A stretch of DNA of 64,000 bases from Asticcacaulis sp. AC466 (GTDB lineage Bacteria > Pseudomonadota > Alphaproteobacteria > Caulobacterales > Caulobacteraceae). A program made the position numbers and the translations under genes. Where the stretch lies: assembly GCF_000495815.1 (NCBI RefSeq), contig NZ_AWGE01000011.1, positions 51,732-115,731 of the forward strand. Reading direction: 5' to 3'. Position 1 is the stretch's first letter, and the number at the start of each line of letters is the position of its first letter. A model generated the notes under the pieces. That model was not told the origin of the DNA. It ran no database searches and worked only from the letters and a program-made list of their open reading frames with translations. Shown piece after piece: positions 26,283 to 34,973 of this stretch.

Positions 26283-29225
26283 ATGAATTTGGGACATCGG
26301 CGTAGCTGCGCCATCCGTTCGGCGCTTTTGTGCGCCACAATGCTAGGGGGGATAGGCGTCACTGCCGTTCACGCCCAAACGACGCCTGCGCCCGCTGCGG
26401 ATAACAGTACCGTCGTCGTCGTCACGGGATATCGTGCCTCTCTACGCAGTGCCACCAAAGCAAAGAAAGATTCCACCAACTTTGGTGAAACCATCTTCTC
26501 GGAGGATCTCGGCAAATTCCCAGATCTCAATCTTGCTGAGTCCATGCAGCGCGTACCGGGCATGGTCGTGCAACGCGACGCGTTCACCGGTGACGGCGCT
26601 CAGATTTCCGTTCGCGCCCTGCCATCGGCCTTCACAATGGTCACCATGGATGGCAACCGCGTTGCCGTCGCATCGGATTTCGGCTTTACGGGTTCCTCTT
26701 CGCCCAACCGCCAAGTTGATCTCGACATGTTCCCGACCGGGCTGTTCAATCGGGTTGATGTCGCGAAGACGCCTAGTGCTGATGCTCTGGAAGGAGGGAT
26801 CGCGGGGACTGTCAATATTCAGAATGCGCGCCCATTCGACCGCAAGGGTGAACATATCGTTCTGGCGGCGCAAGGCAGTTACAGCGTCAATGCCCGTGCG
26901 GTTTCGCCACGCATTACGGCTGTGTATTCCAAAACCTGGGACAAATTCGGCGTTCTTGTCGGATACACCCAATCCGACAAACATATCTTTTCGGATGGAT
27001 TTGAAACCCTGGGATGGGGCGATCCAAATCTGAGCAATTTCTGCACAGGCTGCGACCCCAACGCCCAGTTTCCGGGCAACGGCGCGGTCATCAATCCGCA
27101 AGGATCGAACCAATTCCGCTTCAGCGACACGATCTATGGCTATACAGGCAACGGCCTGACGCCCGGCACTCTGAACGAAGCCGGCCTTATGGCGCTGAAC
27201 CCTGGCCTGAGCGAGACGCAAATCAAAGGGGCGGTCATTCCGCGCCTTGGCCGCGATTACTTCCTCGACGGCACAGGCAAGAACAAGGTGGGCTCTATCG
27301 CCCTCGAATACAGGCCATCTGAAAGCCTGCGCTTCAACCTGGATATCCTGGGTGGCGGCGCGGAACGGACGGCCGAACGTTCGGACATGATGTGGGCGGT
27401 TCGGAATACGGGGCCTGGTGACGACTACAATGGGGGTATGATACCCATTGGACTGAAGGTGGATTCCAACAACGTTGTTACCGCCGGTACATTTGCCAAT
27501 TCGACATTCTTTGAAGAAACCAACTTCTATCGCGACAAAACGGCCTTCTACAGCATTAACGGCGGTATGGTCTGGCAGATTGCGGACGGCTTTAAACTCG
27601 ATGGCAACCTTGCTTACATGCGATCCACTTATGAACGCGGCGTGACCTTCCTCAAGTTCCGCACGCCGTTCCAGTCGAACGTTACGGCAACTTACGCCAA
27701 TGTGTCCGGCAATGACATGCCGACGATCACGCCCAATGTCGATCTCAATAATCCGAACCTCGGCTGGCGCACCTTCGCGGGCCAGATCAATATGCAGCTT
27801 GATAAGCGAAATGTCGAAACCAAGTCAGCTCACCTGAATCTGACGAAGGACTGGGGCGACTGGACATTCAAGACGGGGGGGGCGTACGATACCTATACCC
27901 GACACATCAATATCCAGGATAAGTCGGCTGCCCTGACGACCGCGTTCACGACGGCGATTCCGGATTCGGCCTTGCCTAACTACCTGAAAACCATGAAGTC
28001 GCCGTTATACCGCGACGGCGTTTCGGGAGCAGGCTTCAACAAGTTCGTTACGCCAGACTTTGACAAGATCGCCGGCGCCATAAACTATGATAAGCTGATC
28101 AACTCCCCCGGTAACGTGGCCGTTGGTAATTCCTACAACGGCGCCGGTGCCAGTAATATCGACGAAAAAATTGGCGGCGCCTATGTCATGGCCTCCAACC
28201 GGACAACCATCGGTGGCATCGCGATCAAATCGAACTTCGGTCTACGTTATCAGACGACCGACCAGACGATTACCTCACCGTCGAATATCAACAACCAGAT
28301 CGTCAGCATCACCACGGAACGCAAGTATCAGGACTATCTGCCATCCTTCAACGCAGTGGCCGCGGTTACGGACCATCTGAACCTGCGTATTGCGGCGTCG
28401 AAGACAATGACCCGTGCCAACCCGTCGCAAATGAGTTCGCAACTGGGCTTTAGCGATCCGGGCGCCCAAAACGCCAGCCAAGGAAATCCGGCACTGAAAC
28501 CCTATTATTCGAACAACCTCGATATCGGTGGGGAATACTACACGGGCGCTACGGGCTATGTTGGCCTGACCTTCTATAAGAAGGACATAACCAACTTCAC
28601 CGTGAACAAGACGGTCGTGGTCCCATTCAGCTCGATCGGCATTCCGTATTCGTCTCTGGGGACAACACAACAAAACGCGATGGCCGTCGCAATCGGCAGA
28701 ACGTCGGCGGACGTACTGGCAAACCCGTCACTGGTGGACAATAATCCCATCAATCTGTCGACGACTGTCAACTTGGCGACGACATCGAAGCTGACTGGGC
28801 AGGAGTTCATGTGGGTTCAGCCGCTCGACAATCTGGTTGAGGGATTGGGCTACACGTTCAACTACACGCACTTTGGCAAGTCGACCTTGCTGAGCATCCC
28901 GAACGCCACCTATAACTTCACCGGTTACTACGAGCGTGGTGGGTTCTCCGCGCATATCAGCTACGTCAATGTCGGTAAGATGAAGATTGGCTTCCTGCCG
29001 TCCGCCAACAGCATCCCCTACGATATGTATCAGACCGCGCGTCACCAGATAGACCTGTCGGCAGCCTACAAGTTCAAAGCCTTTGGTATCGAGCAGAGCA
29101 TTACACTCGATGCTACCAATTTGGACAACCAAGGTTTCCGAAGCTATATGGGTTACGACAACCTGCCATATGGCTTCAATAATCCCGGTCAAACCGTGAT
29201 TTTAGGCTGGCGCGCCCAGTACTAA
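26283..29225 (+). CDS. TonB-dependent receptor (Xanthomonas/Caulobacter class)
   Basis: 980 residues, strong ribosome-binding site (AGGAGGAAA). A signal peptide of about 31 residues ends in VHAQ. Then come VVVVTGYRASLRSATKAKKD, a plug domain (about 60-175) with SMQRVPGMVVQRD, ISVRALPSAFTMVTMDGNRV and VDVAKTPSADALEGGIAGTVNI, and a beta-barrel ending in an aromatic residue (GWRAQY). This class typically imports oligosaccharides across the outer membrane using TonB-ExbBD energy. Position beside GH115, GH97, GH31 and a GntR regulator, with a shared operator-like site, points to a hemicellulose-derived oligosaccharide, perhaps an aldouronic acid. A strong terminator follows. Confidence 0.93.
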   Translation: MNLGHRRSCAIRSALLCATMLGGIGVTAVHAQTTPAPAADNSTVVVVTGYRASLRSATKAKKDSTNFGETIFSEDLGKFPDLNLAESMQRVPGMVVQRDAFTGDGAQISVRALPSAFTMVTMDGNRVAVASDFGFTGSSSPNRQVDLDMFPTGLFNRVDVAKTPSADALEGGIAGTVNIQNARPFDRKGEHIVLAAQGSYSVNARAVSPRITAVYSKTWDKFGVLVGYTQSDKHIFSDGFETLGWGDPNLSNFCTGCDPNAQFPGNGAVINPQGSNQFRFSDTIYGYTGNGLTPGTLNEAGLMALNPGLSETQIKGAVIPRLGRDYFLDGTGKNKVGSIALEYRPSESLRFNLDILGGGAERTAERSDMMWAVRNTGPGDDYNGGMIPIGLKVDSNNVVTAGTFANSTFFEETNFYRDKTAFYSINGGMVWQIADGFKLDGNLAYMRSTYERGVTFLKFRTPFQSNVTATYANVSGNDMPTITPNVDLNNPNLGWRTFAGQINMQLDKRNVETKSAHLNLTKDWGDWTFKTGGAYDTYTRHINIQDKSAALTTAFTTAIPDSALPNYLKTMKSPLYRDGVSGAGFNKFVTPDFDKIAGAINYDKLINSPGNVAVGNSYNGAGASNIDEKIGGAYVMASNRTTIGGIAIKSNFGLRYQTTDQTITSPSNINNQIVSITTERKYQDYLPSFNAVAAVTDHLNLRIAASKTMTRANPSQMSSQLGFSDPGAQNASQGNPALKPYYSNNLDIGGEYYTGATGYVGLTFYKKDITNFTVNKTVVVPFSSIGIPYSSLGTTQQNAMAVAIGRTSADVLANPSLVDNNPINLSTTVNLATTSKLTGQEFMWVQPLDNLVEGLGYTFNYTHFGKSTLLSIPNATYNFTGYYERGGFSAHISYVNVGKMKIGFLPSANSIPYDMYQTARHQIDLSAAYKFKAFGIEQSITLDATNLDNQGFRSYMGYDNLPYGFNNPGQTVILGWRAQY

Positions 29226-29259
29226 CACGTTTCCGGAGTCTCTATAATACGCAATCACT

Positions 29260-29287
29260 GGCCCGAGACCTCGGTCTCGGGCCTTTT
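29260..29287 (+). terminator. rho-independent terminator after the TonB receptor
   Basis: Perfect 11-bp stem GGCCCGAGACC / GGTCTCGGGCC with a 2-base centre followed by TTTT, 34 bases after the receptor stop. Confidence 0.9.
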
Positions 29288-29386
29288 GCGTCCTGGGTCG
29301 CCAACGAATGCTACCCTACTATTTCGAAATTTTGGGCAGTGGCATCGCTGATGAGATATTAAGGTCACCGACTTTGACTAAAAAGC

Positions 29387-29397
29387 TGGACTGACCA
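29387..29397. promoter_or_regulatory. GntR/FadR-type operator candidate, regulator promoter
   Basis: TGGACTGACCA, one base from TGGTCTGACCA. It lies downstream of a TTGACT -35-like hexamer (29374-29379), within the expected -35/-10 spacer, where a bound repressor would block RNA polymerase. This suggests autoregulation of the GntR gene. Confidence 0.6.
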
Positions 29398-29466
29398 ATT
29401 TACCAATATATGGTACAGCGCATCTTTAGCACTTCAAACGACGCCGCCGGCCAGGTTAAGGGTGAG

Positions 29467-30237
29467 ATGATAAATTCGAGTAACTCCTCACGCTTGTATC
29501 GCCGTGTCGCCGATGAATTGGCAAACGCCATTCGGGCAGGGAACTATCTGCCCGGAGAAAAGTTTCCTGGAGAACGGGAGCTTGCCGAAAAATTTGGTGT
29601 GAGCCGGCCGACCATCCGCGAGGCCATGATAGCCTTGGAAATCTATGGTGTGGTCGAAATTCGCCATGGATCGGGTATCTACGTCGCTCAACCCCAGGCG
29701 CAACCGGAGCCAACGGAAAGCACCAGCGGGCCGCAGGACCTGAACGTTGGCGCATTCGAACTCATTGAAGCGCGTATAATCATCGAAAGTGGCACCGCCG
29801 CTGTGGCCGCCGCTGTCATTACGCCTGAGGATATCGCCTATCTTGAGGACTGCGTGAAGCGGATGGCCGTGGAAGACGAAGACGAAGCGGAGGAGGCCGA
29901 TTACCAGTTCCATGCGCGCATCGCAGCTGTAACGAATAATGGGCCGCTTATAGACGTCGTAGAAAGCCTGTGGCAGTTGCGTACGAGCTCGCTTTTGGCG
30001 TCAAATATCATGCAACAGGCACGCGGCGGCGGGATTCCGGCGCGCCTGGCCGAACATGGTGACATTTTGGATGCGCTAAGTCGTAACGATCCGATTGGAG
30101 CCAAAGCCGCTATGCAGAAACATCTTGAAAATGTTCGCCAATACCTGCTGGACGCGACCGAAATCGAAGAGATGGAATCGTTGCGCAATCGCCAAATAGC
30201 TGCGCGAGCGGCGATGACCGTGCGTAGCGTGTACTAG
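29467..30237 (+). CDS. FadR-subfamily GntR transcriptional regulator
   Basis: 256 residues. The N-terminal winged helix (about 8-78) contains LYRRVADELANAIRAGNY, GERELAEKFGVSRPTIREAM and VVEIRHGSGIYV. After a Pro/Glu/Ser linker, an FCD effector domain (about 100-230) contains LIEARIIIESGTAAVAA, DYQFHARIAAVTNN and EHGDILDALSRND. Such regulators bind acidic metabolites, often uronates, and leave DNA. ATG 29467 is preferred (AAGGGTGAG just upstream); an ATG at 29410 would start 12 bases after the operator with no ribosome-binding site. Its candidate operator occurs before this gene, the TonB receptor and GH115, defining a likely local regulon. Confidence 0.9.
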   Translation: MINSSNSSRLYRRVADELANAIRAGNYLPGEKFPGERELAEKFGVSRPTIREAMIALEIYGVVEIRHGSGIYVAQPQAQPEPTESTSGPQDLNVGAFELIEARIIIESGTAAVAAAVITPEDIAYLEDCVKRMAVEDEDEAEEADYQFHARIAAVTNNGPLIDVVESLWQLRTSSLLASNIMQQARGGGIPARLAEHGDILDALSRNDPIGAKAAMQKHLENVRQYLLDATEIEEMESLRNRQIAARAAMTVRSVY

Positions 30238-30444
30238 CGTCGCCTGCTTATGTTGAGCGGTCTGGATTGGCTGTCCGAAGGCAACGCGGCGCGTTGGGGT
30301 AAAGTTTCCTACTCGCTTTGAGCTTTCGGGCGGACCTGCCGCTTTCGCAAGAGCCTCATAAAGATCAACCCGTTCGTCGGACAAAATGCCGCGAATGGCG
30401 CACATCGGTGGTTACAACGGGTCGCGCACATACATTCAGAAAAT
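30238..30444. other. intergenic region between the GntR and GH115 genes
   Basis: The first part of a 359-base gap. No RNA gene, repeat or ORF with a ribosome-binding site was seen. The remainder contains the operator-like site at 30445 and the GH115 leader. Confidence 0.5.
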
Positions 30445-30455
30445 TGGTCTGACCA
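30445..30455. promoter_or_regulatory. GntR/FadR-type operator candidate, GH115 promoter
   Basis: TGGTCTGACCA, a perfect palindrome around a central T, flanked by TT...GTT. It is the best of three copies of TGGNCTGACCA in the window and lies 141 bases before the GH115 start. A TTAAAT -10-like hexamer follows within a few bases. Confidence 0.65.
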
Positions 30456-30596
30456 GTTAAATTAGTGGTAAGGCCGGATGGGGTGTGGTATCCCATGGGT
30501 TGCGGCGGATACACGGACCTAAGCCCTAAGTCGTTGCTTTCAATCACTATCAATAAAGCGCCCGGACTAAACGGGTCATTTACAGTGAGGCTCTCC

Positions 30597-33563
30597 ATGA
30601 CGCACACGCGACGGCTATTTCTCCTTTCGACGGTAGCCGCTAGCGCGACGGCTGTCGTGCCTGTGCAGGGATACGCGTCACCGAGGCGGGCAGGGGGTGA
30701 TACAGCGACCGGCGTGTTGGGGATTTCGATTGTCGATAGCGCCGCGTCCCATGGCGCGTTTCCATTGGTGGTAAAGGGTACGGCCGCCGCCCTATGGTGC
30801 GACGCCGCTGACTTCGCGGGCGTCCGTCGGGCAGTGTCGGACCTGCAAAGGGATGTCGACAGCGTAACAGGCGTGACCCCGGACTTGGCGATGGCACTGG
30901 CCGGCAAGCGTGTTGTTTTCATTGGAACAATTGGTAAGAGCCAGATCATCGACCACCTCATCGCCACGAACAAACTGGACGCGATCGACCTGAAGGGCAA
31001 ATGGGAAAGCTTTGTTATCACGGTTGTCCGCAACCCGGTGCCCGGGGTGGATCAGGCGCTCGTCATCGCAGGTAGCGATAAGCGCGGTACGATCTATGGC
31101 ATCTATGAACTATCAGAACAGCTTGGAGTGTCGCCCTGGTATTGGTGGGCCGATGTGCCGCCAAAGACCCGGCCTGCGGCCTACGTCAAGGCAGGGCGGT
31201 ACGCCTCCGGTGAGCCCGTCGTGAAATATCGCGGTATCTTCATCAATGATGAAGCTCCGTGCATGACCCGATGGACGATCGAGAAATACGGCGGCTTCAA
31301 CAGTAAGATGTACACCCACATGTTCGAGCTGCTACTTCGCCTCAGGGCCAATTACCTTTGGCCTGCTATGTGGGATTCCGCTTTCAACGAAGACGACCCC
31401 GAAAATCCGCGGCTGGCCGACGAATACGGGATCGTCATGGGCACATCGCACCACGAACCCATGGTCCGGTCTCAGAAAGAGTGGACGCGCAAACACGAAA
31501 AATACGGGAATGGAGAGTGGGACTACGCCACCAATGCGGAGGGGCTCAAGACATTCTGGGCGGAAGGCATTCGCCGGAATAAGGCTTATGAAAACGTGGT
31601 CACGATAGGTATGCGTGGTGACGGCGATGTCGCCAAACCATCGGCGGGGGGCGTGCAGGCGGACGTGCGGCAGCTCGAAACCATTATGGCGGCGCAACGC
31701 GAGATACTGAAGACGCAACTGAATGTCGATCCCGACCAGGTGCCGCAGCTTTGGGCGCTTTTTACTGAGGTACAAAAGCTCTATGACGCTGGCGTCAAAG
31801 TGCCCGATGATGTCACCTTGCTCTTCACGGATGACAACGTCGGCAACCTGCGTCGATTGCCGACAGAGGCCGAACGTAAGCGTAAGGGCGGGTCCGGTAT
31901 CTATTACCACCTCGATATGCACGGGGGGCCCTATGCCTATCAATGGATCAACACCAATCCGTTCCCCAAGATTTGGGAACAGATGACGTCGGCAAATGAG
32001 CACGGGGCCAACCACATATGGATTGCCAATGTCGGCGATCTCAAGCCTCTGGAACTACCGATAGAATTTTTTATTCGCCTGGCCTGGAATCCGCGAGCGA
32101 TCGGTCGCGACGCGATCAACGAGTACACTCGACGATGGACGGCACGCGATTTCGGGGACGCGCGCGCCACAGAGATTGCCGATATCGTCACGCTTTACAC
32201 GAAATATAACGGTTGGCGTAAGCCGGAAATGGTCGTGCCGGATACCTATAGCTTTGCGCACTATCAGGAGGCCGATCGCGTCGAAAAAGCTTGGGACGAT
32301 GTAACAGCGCGGGCGGAAGCCGTCTATAAGGCGCTTCCAGACAATCAAAAGGATGCGTTCTTCCAATTGGTTTTGCATCCGACGAAGGCTTCGGGCATCG
32401 TCACCAAGATGAATATCGCCGCCGGCCGAAGCCAGTTTTACGCTCGCCAGGGGCGGGCAAGCACCAATGCCGCGGCCGCTCGGGCGCGCGATCTTTTCCG
32501 CCAGGATCGGGAACTGAGCGATTATTACAATCACGTTCTGGCCGGCGGCAAATGGAACCATATGATGGACCAGACACACCTCGGCCAATACACATGGCAG
32601 CCGCCGCGCGTGGATATGTTGCCACCCGTCTCGGAAGTCCTTATCCACGATACGGCCGATTTCGGGGTGGCCATTGAGGGAGATCCCAGCGCCTGGCCCG
32701 ATCACTATGGCGACGCGATCTTGCCGGTGTTCGATTCCCTCAATCCCGGGCGGTCTTATATCGATGTTTTTGCCCAAGGCAGTCTGGCGCCGGAATTCAA
32801 GATATCCGCAGACGCATCGTGGGTACGCCTTACGGAAGACAAGACGCCCGATGCCGATCGCCGCTTCTGGGTGGAGGTTGACTGGTCGCAGTTGCCGCCG
32901 GGTGAAAGCAAAGCCGTCGTATCGATCGCCGGCGACCGACCTGTGTCGGATGCGAAGCCGGCGAACGTCGAGGTGCACGTTCGCGCGCTCAAGGCCTCGG
33001 ATCAGATTCTCGGCGATGCTAAAGGCCGGTACGCCAGCTTGTCCGATCCGATTGCGATTGCCGGATCCGGCGCCACGAAGCTGGTGCCCACGAAGGATGC
33101 GGCTTGGGTTGCTATTCCAAATTACGGACGCGGGGATGCTGCGATGGGCATCGTGCCCATAACGGCGCGGAGTGTCTTGCCGCCGGCGACCGGCCCCAAA
33201 ATGCTGTATGCCGTCTACCTCCCGCAGCCTGGCACCTATCATGTGCAACTCATCCTTGGGCCAACCATGGATTCGTCGCCAGATCATGGTGTGCGGATCG
33301 GAGCGGCGTTTGATGACGCGCCCATACAGATCCTCGATCTATTCGAAGATCGCCAGGCTCAAACCTTCTTGGGAGACGGCTGGGTTCAGGCTGCCAAAGA
33401 TAATGTCCGCGTCGTTACATCGACGCATGTCATTGAGACGGCTGGCAAACATGACTTCACGCTTACCATGGTAGACGCCAATGTCATCGTGCAAAAGCTG
33501 ATTATCTATCAGGATAAACTCCCCGCAAGCTACTTCGGTCCGCCGGAAAATAGGTTAGTGTAG
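30597..33563 (+). CDS. GH115 xylan alpha-1,2-glucuronidase
   Basis: 988 residues. A twin-arginine-like signal (MTHTRRLFLLSTVAASATA) precedes GH115 segments: YGIYELSEQLGVSPWYWWAD, KYRGIFINDEAPCMTRW, LRLRANYLWPAMWDSAFNEDD, GIVMGTSHHEPM, TIGMRGDGD, LFTDDNVGNLRRLP and YYHLDMHGGPYAYQWINTNP. A C-terminal beta-rich region covers about 700-988. GH115 enzymes remove (4-O-methyl)glucuronic acid from internal as well as terminal xylose units of glucuronoxylan. ATG 30597 has AGTGAGG upstream and gives the signal peptide; an in-frame start at 30465 does not. It is probably controlled by the neighbouring GntR regulator. Confidence 0.93.
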   Translation: MTHTRRLFLLSTVAASATAVVPVQGYASPRRAGGDTATGVLGISIVDSAASHGAFPLVVKGTAAALWCDAADFAGVRRAVSDLQRDVDSVTGVTPDLAMALAGKRVVFIGTIGKSQIIDHLIATNKLDAIDLKGKWESFVITVVRNPVPGVDQALVIAGSDKRGTIYGIYELSEQLGVSPWYWWADVPPKTRPAAYVKAGRYASGEPVVKYRGIFINDEAPCMTRWTIEKYGGFNSKMYTHMFELLLRLRANYLWPAMWDSAFNEDDPENPRLADEYGIVMGTSHHEPMVRSQKEWTRKHEKYGNGEWDYATNAEGLKTFWAEGIRRNKAYENVVTIGMRGDGDVAKPSAGGVQADVRQLETIMAAQREILKTQLNVDPDQVPQLWALFTEVQKLYDAGVKVPDDVTLLFTDDNVGNLRRLPTEAERKRKGGSGIYYHLDMHGGPYAYQWINTNPFPKIWEQMTSANEHGANHIWIANVGDLKPLELPIEFFIRLAWNPRAIGRDAINEYTRRWTARDFGDARATEIADIVTLYTKYNGWRKPEMVVPDTYSFAHYQEADRVEKAWDDVTARAEAVYKALPDNQKDAFFQLVLHPTKASGIVTKMNIAAGRSQFYARQGRASTNAAAARARDLFRQDRELSDYYNHVLAGGKWNHMMDQTHLGQYTWQPPRVDMLPPVSEVLIHDTADFGVAIEGDPSAWPDHYGDAILPVFDSLNPGRSYIDVFAQGSLAPEFKISADASWVRLTEDKTPDADRRFWVEVDWSQLPPGESKAVVSIAGDRPVSDAKPANVEVHVRALKASDQILGDAKGRYASLSDPIAIAGSGATKLVPTKDAAWVAIPNYGRGDAAMGIVPITARSVLPPATGPKMLYAVYLPQPGTYHVQLILGPTMDSSPDHGVRIGAAFDDAPIQILDLFEDRQAQTFLGDGWVQAAKDNVRVVTSTHVIETAGKHDFTLTMVDANVIVQKLIIYQDKLPASYFGPPENRLV

Positions 33564-33590
33564 AGGCTCGTCGCGGGCATCATCGAGACT

Positions 33591-33642
33591 GAAATCGAAC
33601 CTGTGACCTGATGGTTACAAGACAGATGCTCTACCATCTGGG
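33591..33642 (-). pseudogene. decayed tRNA-Thr remnant
   Basis: This 52-base stretch closely matches the D-arm, anticodon-loop and T-arm region of the intact tRNA-Thr at 39251-39326, in the same orientation. Shared blocks include CTACCATCTG, TGCTCTACCATCTG, GTGACCTGATG and AATCGAAC. Both acceptor-stem halves are unrecognisable and the anticodon stem no longer pairs, so it cannot be a working tRNA. It ends eight bases from the stop codon of the permease gene. Confidence 0.7.
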
Positions 33643-33649
33643 CATGCCG

Positions 33650-34861
33650 TCATTCCGCAGGTGCGCCCATTACCGCCGCCACGACACAGATTGCAGCCAA
33701 ACTTCCAAACCCGATCCGGGCCGCCAGGCTTCCGACATTGGTCTTCAAGGAGACCCATAGCGCCAGAATGGCCTGCATGGCATAGAAGATGGCAAACGCG
33801 CGCGAAGACAGGGCGACGACCTGGAACGGGTCGGTCAGCCAAACCACGGCGATCGCCAGTGCACTGGAGGTTATGAAGGCCAAACTGATGCCGAGTTTCC
33901 CCCGCGAGACTTCGATGAGCAGCCCCCCTGAACCGATGGAATCGGCAATAGCCGCGCTTAGCTGGCTGGAGACGGCGCCAACGAGAACAAAGATGCCGAG
34001 CAAAGGCGCGACAAAGGTCATAATGTCCAGAATGCCCGCCACACCTTCCGCATGCGAGGCGCGCTCAAGAAACGGGGTGAGGCAGAGTAGGAAGGCCATG
34101 TAGATGGCTGAAGATAACCACTGAGCATATCGCATCGTTTTAACACGGGTGACCTGATCATAACTCGCTCCCATATATCGGGAGGTTTCAAAACCCTGGA
34201 CGGTAATCAACAAGCCAAGCAGCAGTGGCAAGCCGGACCAACTCAGCTTCATTGGGGGCGTGTCGGTCTGGATCGCCAAATGGGTGATCCACCAAACTGC
34301 TAGACCTGCCAGCAACCCGGCGATTATGCCGAGCTTTAGCGATACGGTGGCATGTGCCGCGTGTTCGATTTTCTTGATACTGCCAGAAAAGGTCAAGGCC
34401 GTCAGAGCGATGATAATCAACGTTACGAGCAGGTTTGAGGTGAGGATATGCAGATTGTCAGGAACGTTGAACGGCTTCATGGCGAATTCGGCCAGCAGCT
34501 TTAAGTAATAGGCTACTGACACCGCGTAGGCGATAGCCAGCATCGTCTGGGCTGCACGCATGAACCAGGCCATGGGCGCATGCAGGTTCAGTTGCGGGCC
34601 AATGTTTTCAATGTGGACGATATTGAAACGGATTACGGCACCAACGGCGTAAGCCAACAAAAGCAGAAGAGCCATGGCGATGGCGGCGGCCGATCCGAAC
34701 TCTTTGGCAAGGAGCGGGCCGCAAATCAAAAATCCACTACCGATGATCGAAGCCAGGGGTGTGACAGTTGCGCGCCAAGTCTCAGTGCGAGTGAAACGAC
34801 CGAAAGATAACAATGCGGTGACGATGAGGGTCACAATGACGGCACTGATGGCGACAATCAT
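33650..34861 (-). CDS. APC-superfamily-like permease
   Basis: 403 residues, almost entirely hydrophobic, with about 11 membrane helices. The segment TPLASIIGSGFLICGPLLAKEFG resembles the helix-1 substrate-binding break of amino-acid/polyamine/cation (APC) permeases (GSGF-type), and LLGLLITVQGFETSRYMG the helix-6 break. It would move a small solute across the inner membrane; the substrate is unknown. No operon partner is evident; the next gene on the same strand starts more than 1.5 kb away. Confidence 0.8.
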   Translation of the reverse strand: MIVAISAVIVTLIVTALLSFGRFTRTETWRATVTPLASIIGSGFLICGPLLAKEFGSAAAIAMALLLLLAYAVGAVIRFNIVHIENIGPQLNLHAPMAWFMRAAQTMLAIAYAVSVAYYLKLLAEFAMKPFNVPDNLHILTSNLLVTLIIIALTALTFSGSIKKIEHAAHATVSLKLGIIAGLLAGLAVWWITHLAIQTDTPPMKLSWSGLPLLLGLLITVQGFETSRYMGASYDQVTRVKTMRYAQWLSSAIYMAFLLCLTPFLERASHAEGVAGILDIMTFVAPLLGIFVLVGAVSSQLSAAIADSIGSGGLLIEVSRGKLGISLAFITSSALAIAVVWLTDPFQVVALSSRAFAIFYAMQAILALWVSLKTNVGSLAARIGFGSLAAICVVAAVMGAPAE

Positions 34862-34973
34862 AGACTAAAACCAAACAGGATTGGTGATGTAAAACGAGCA
34901 GGCTTCGTCATAGTCGATCTCCGGTTACTGTGTGACTGGGCATGAAACGGGGACAAGTTTGCCCGGCCTGTCA

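Noticed and set aside
33591..33642. Working tRNA gene
   Set aside because: Acceptor and anticodon stems do not pair; only the loops and arms nearest them are conserved.
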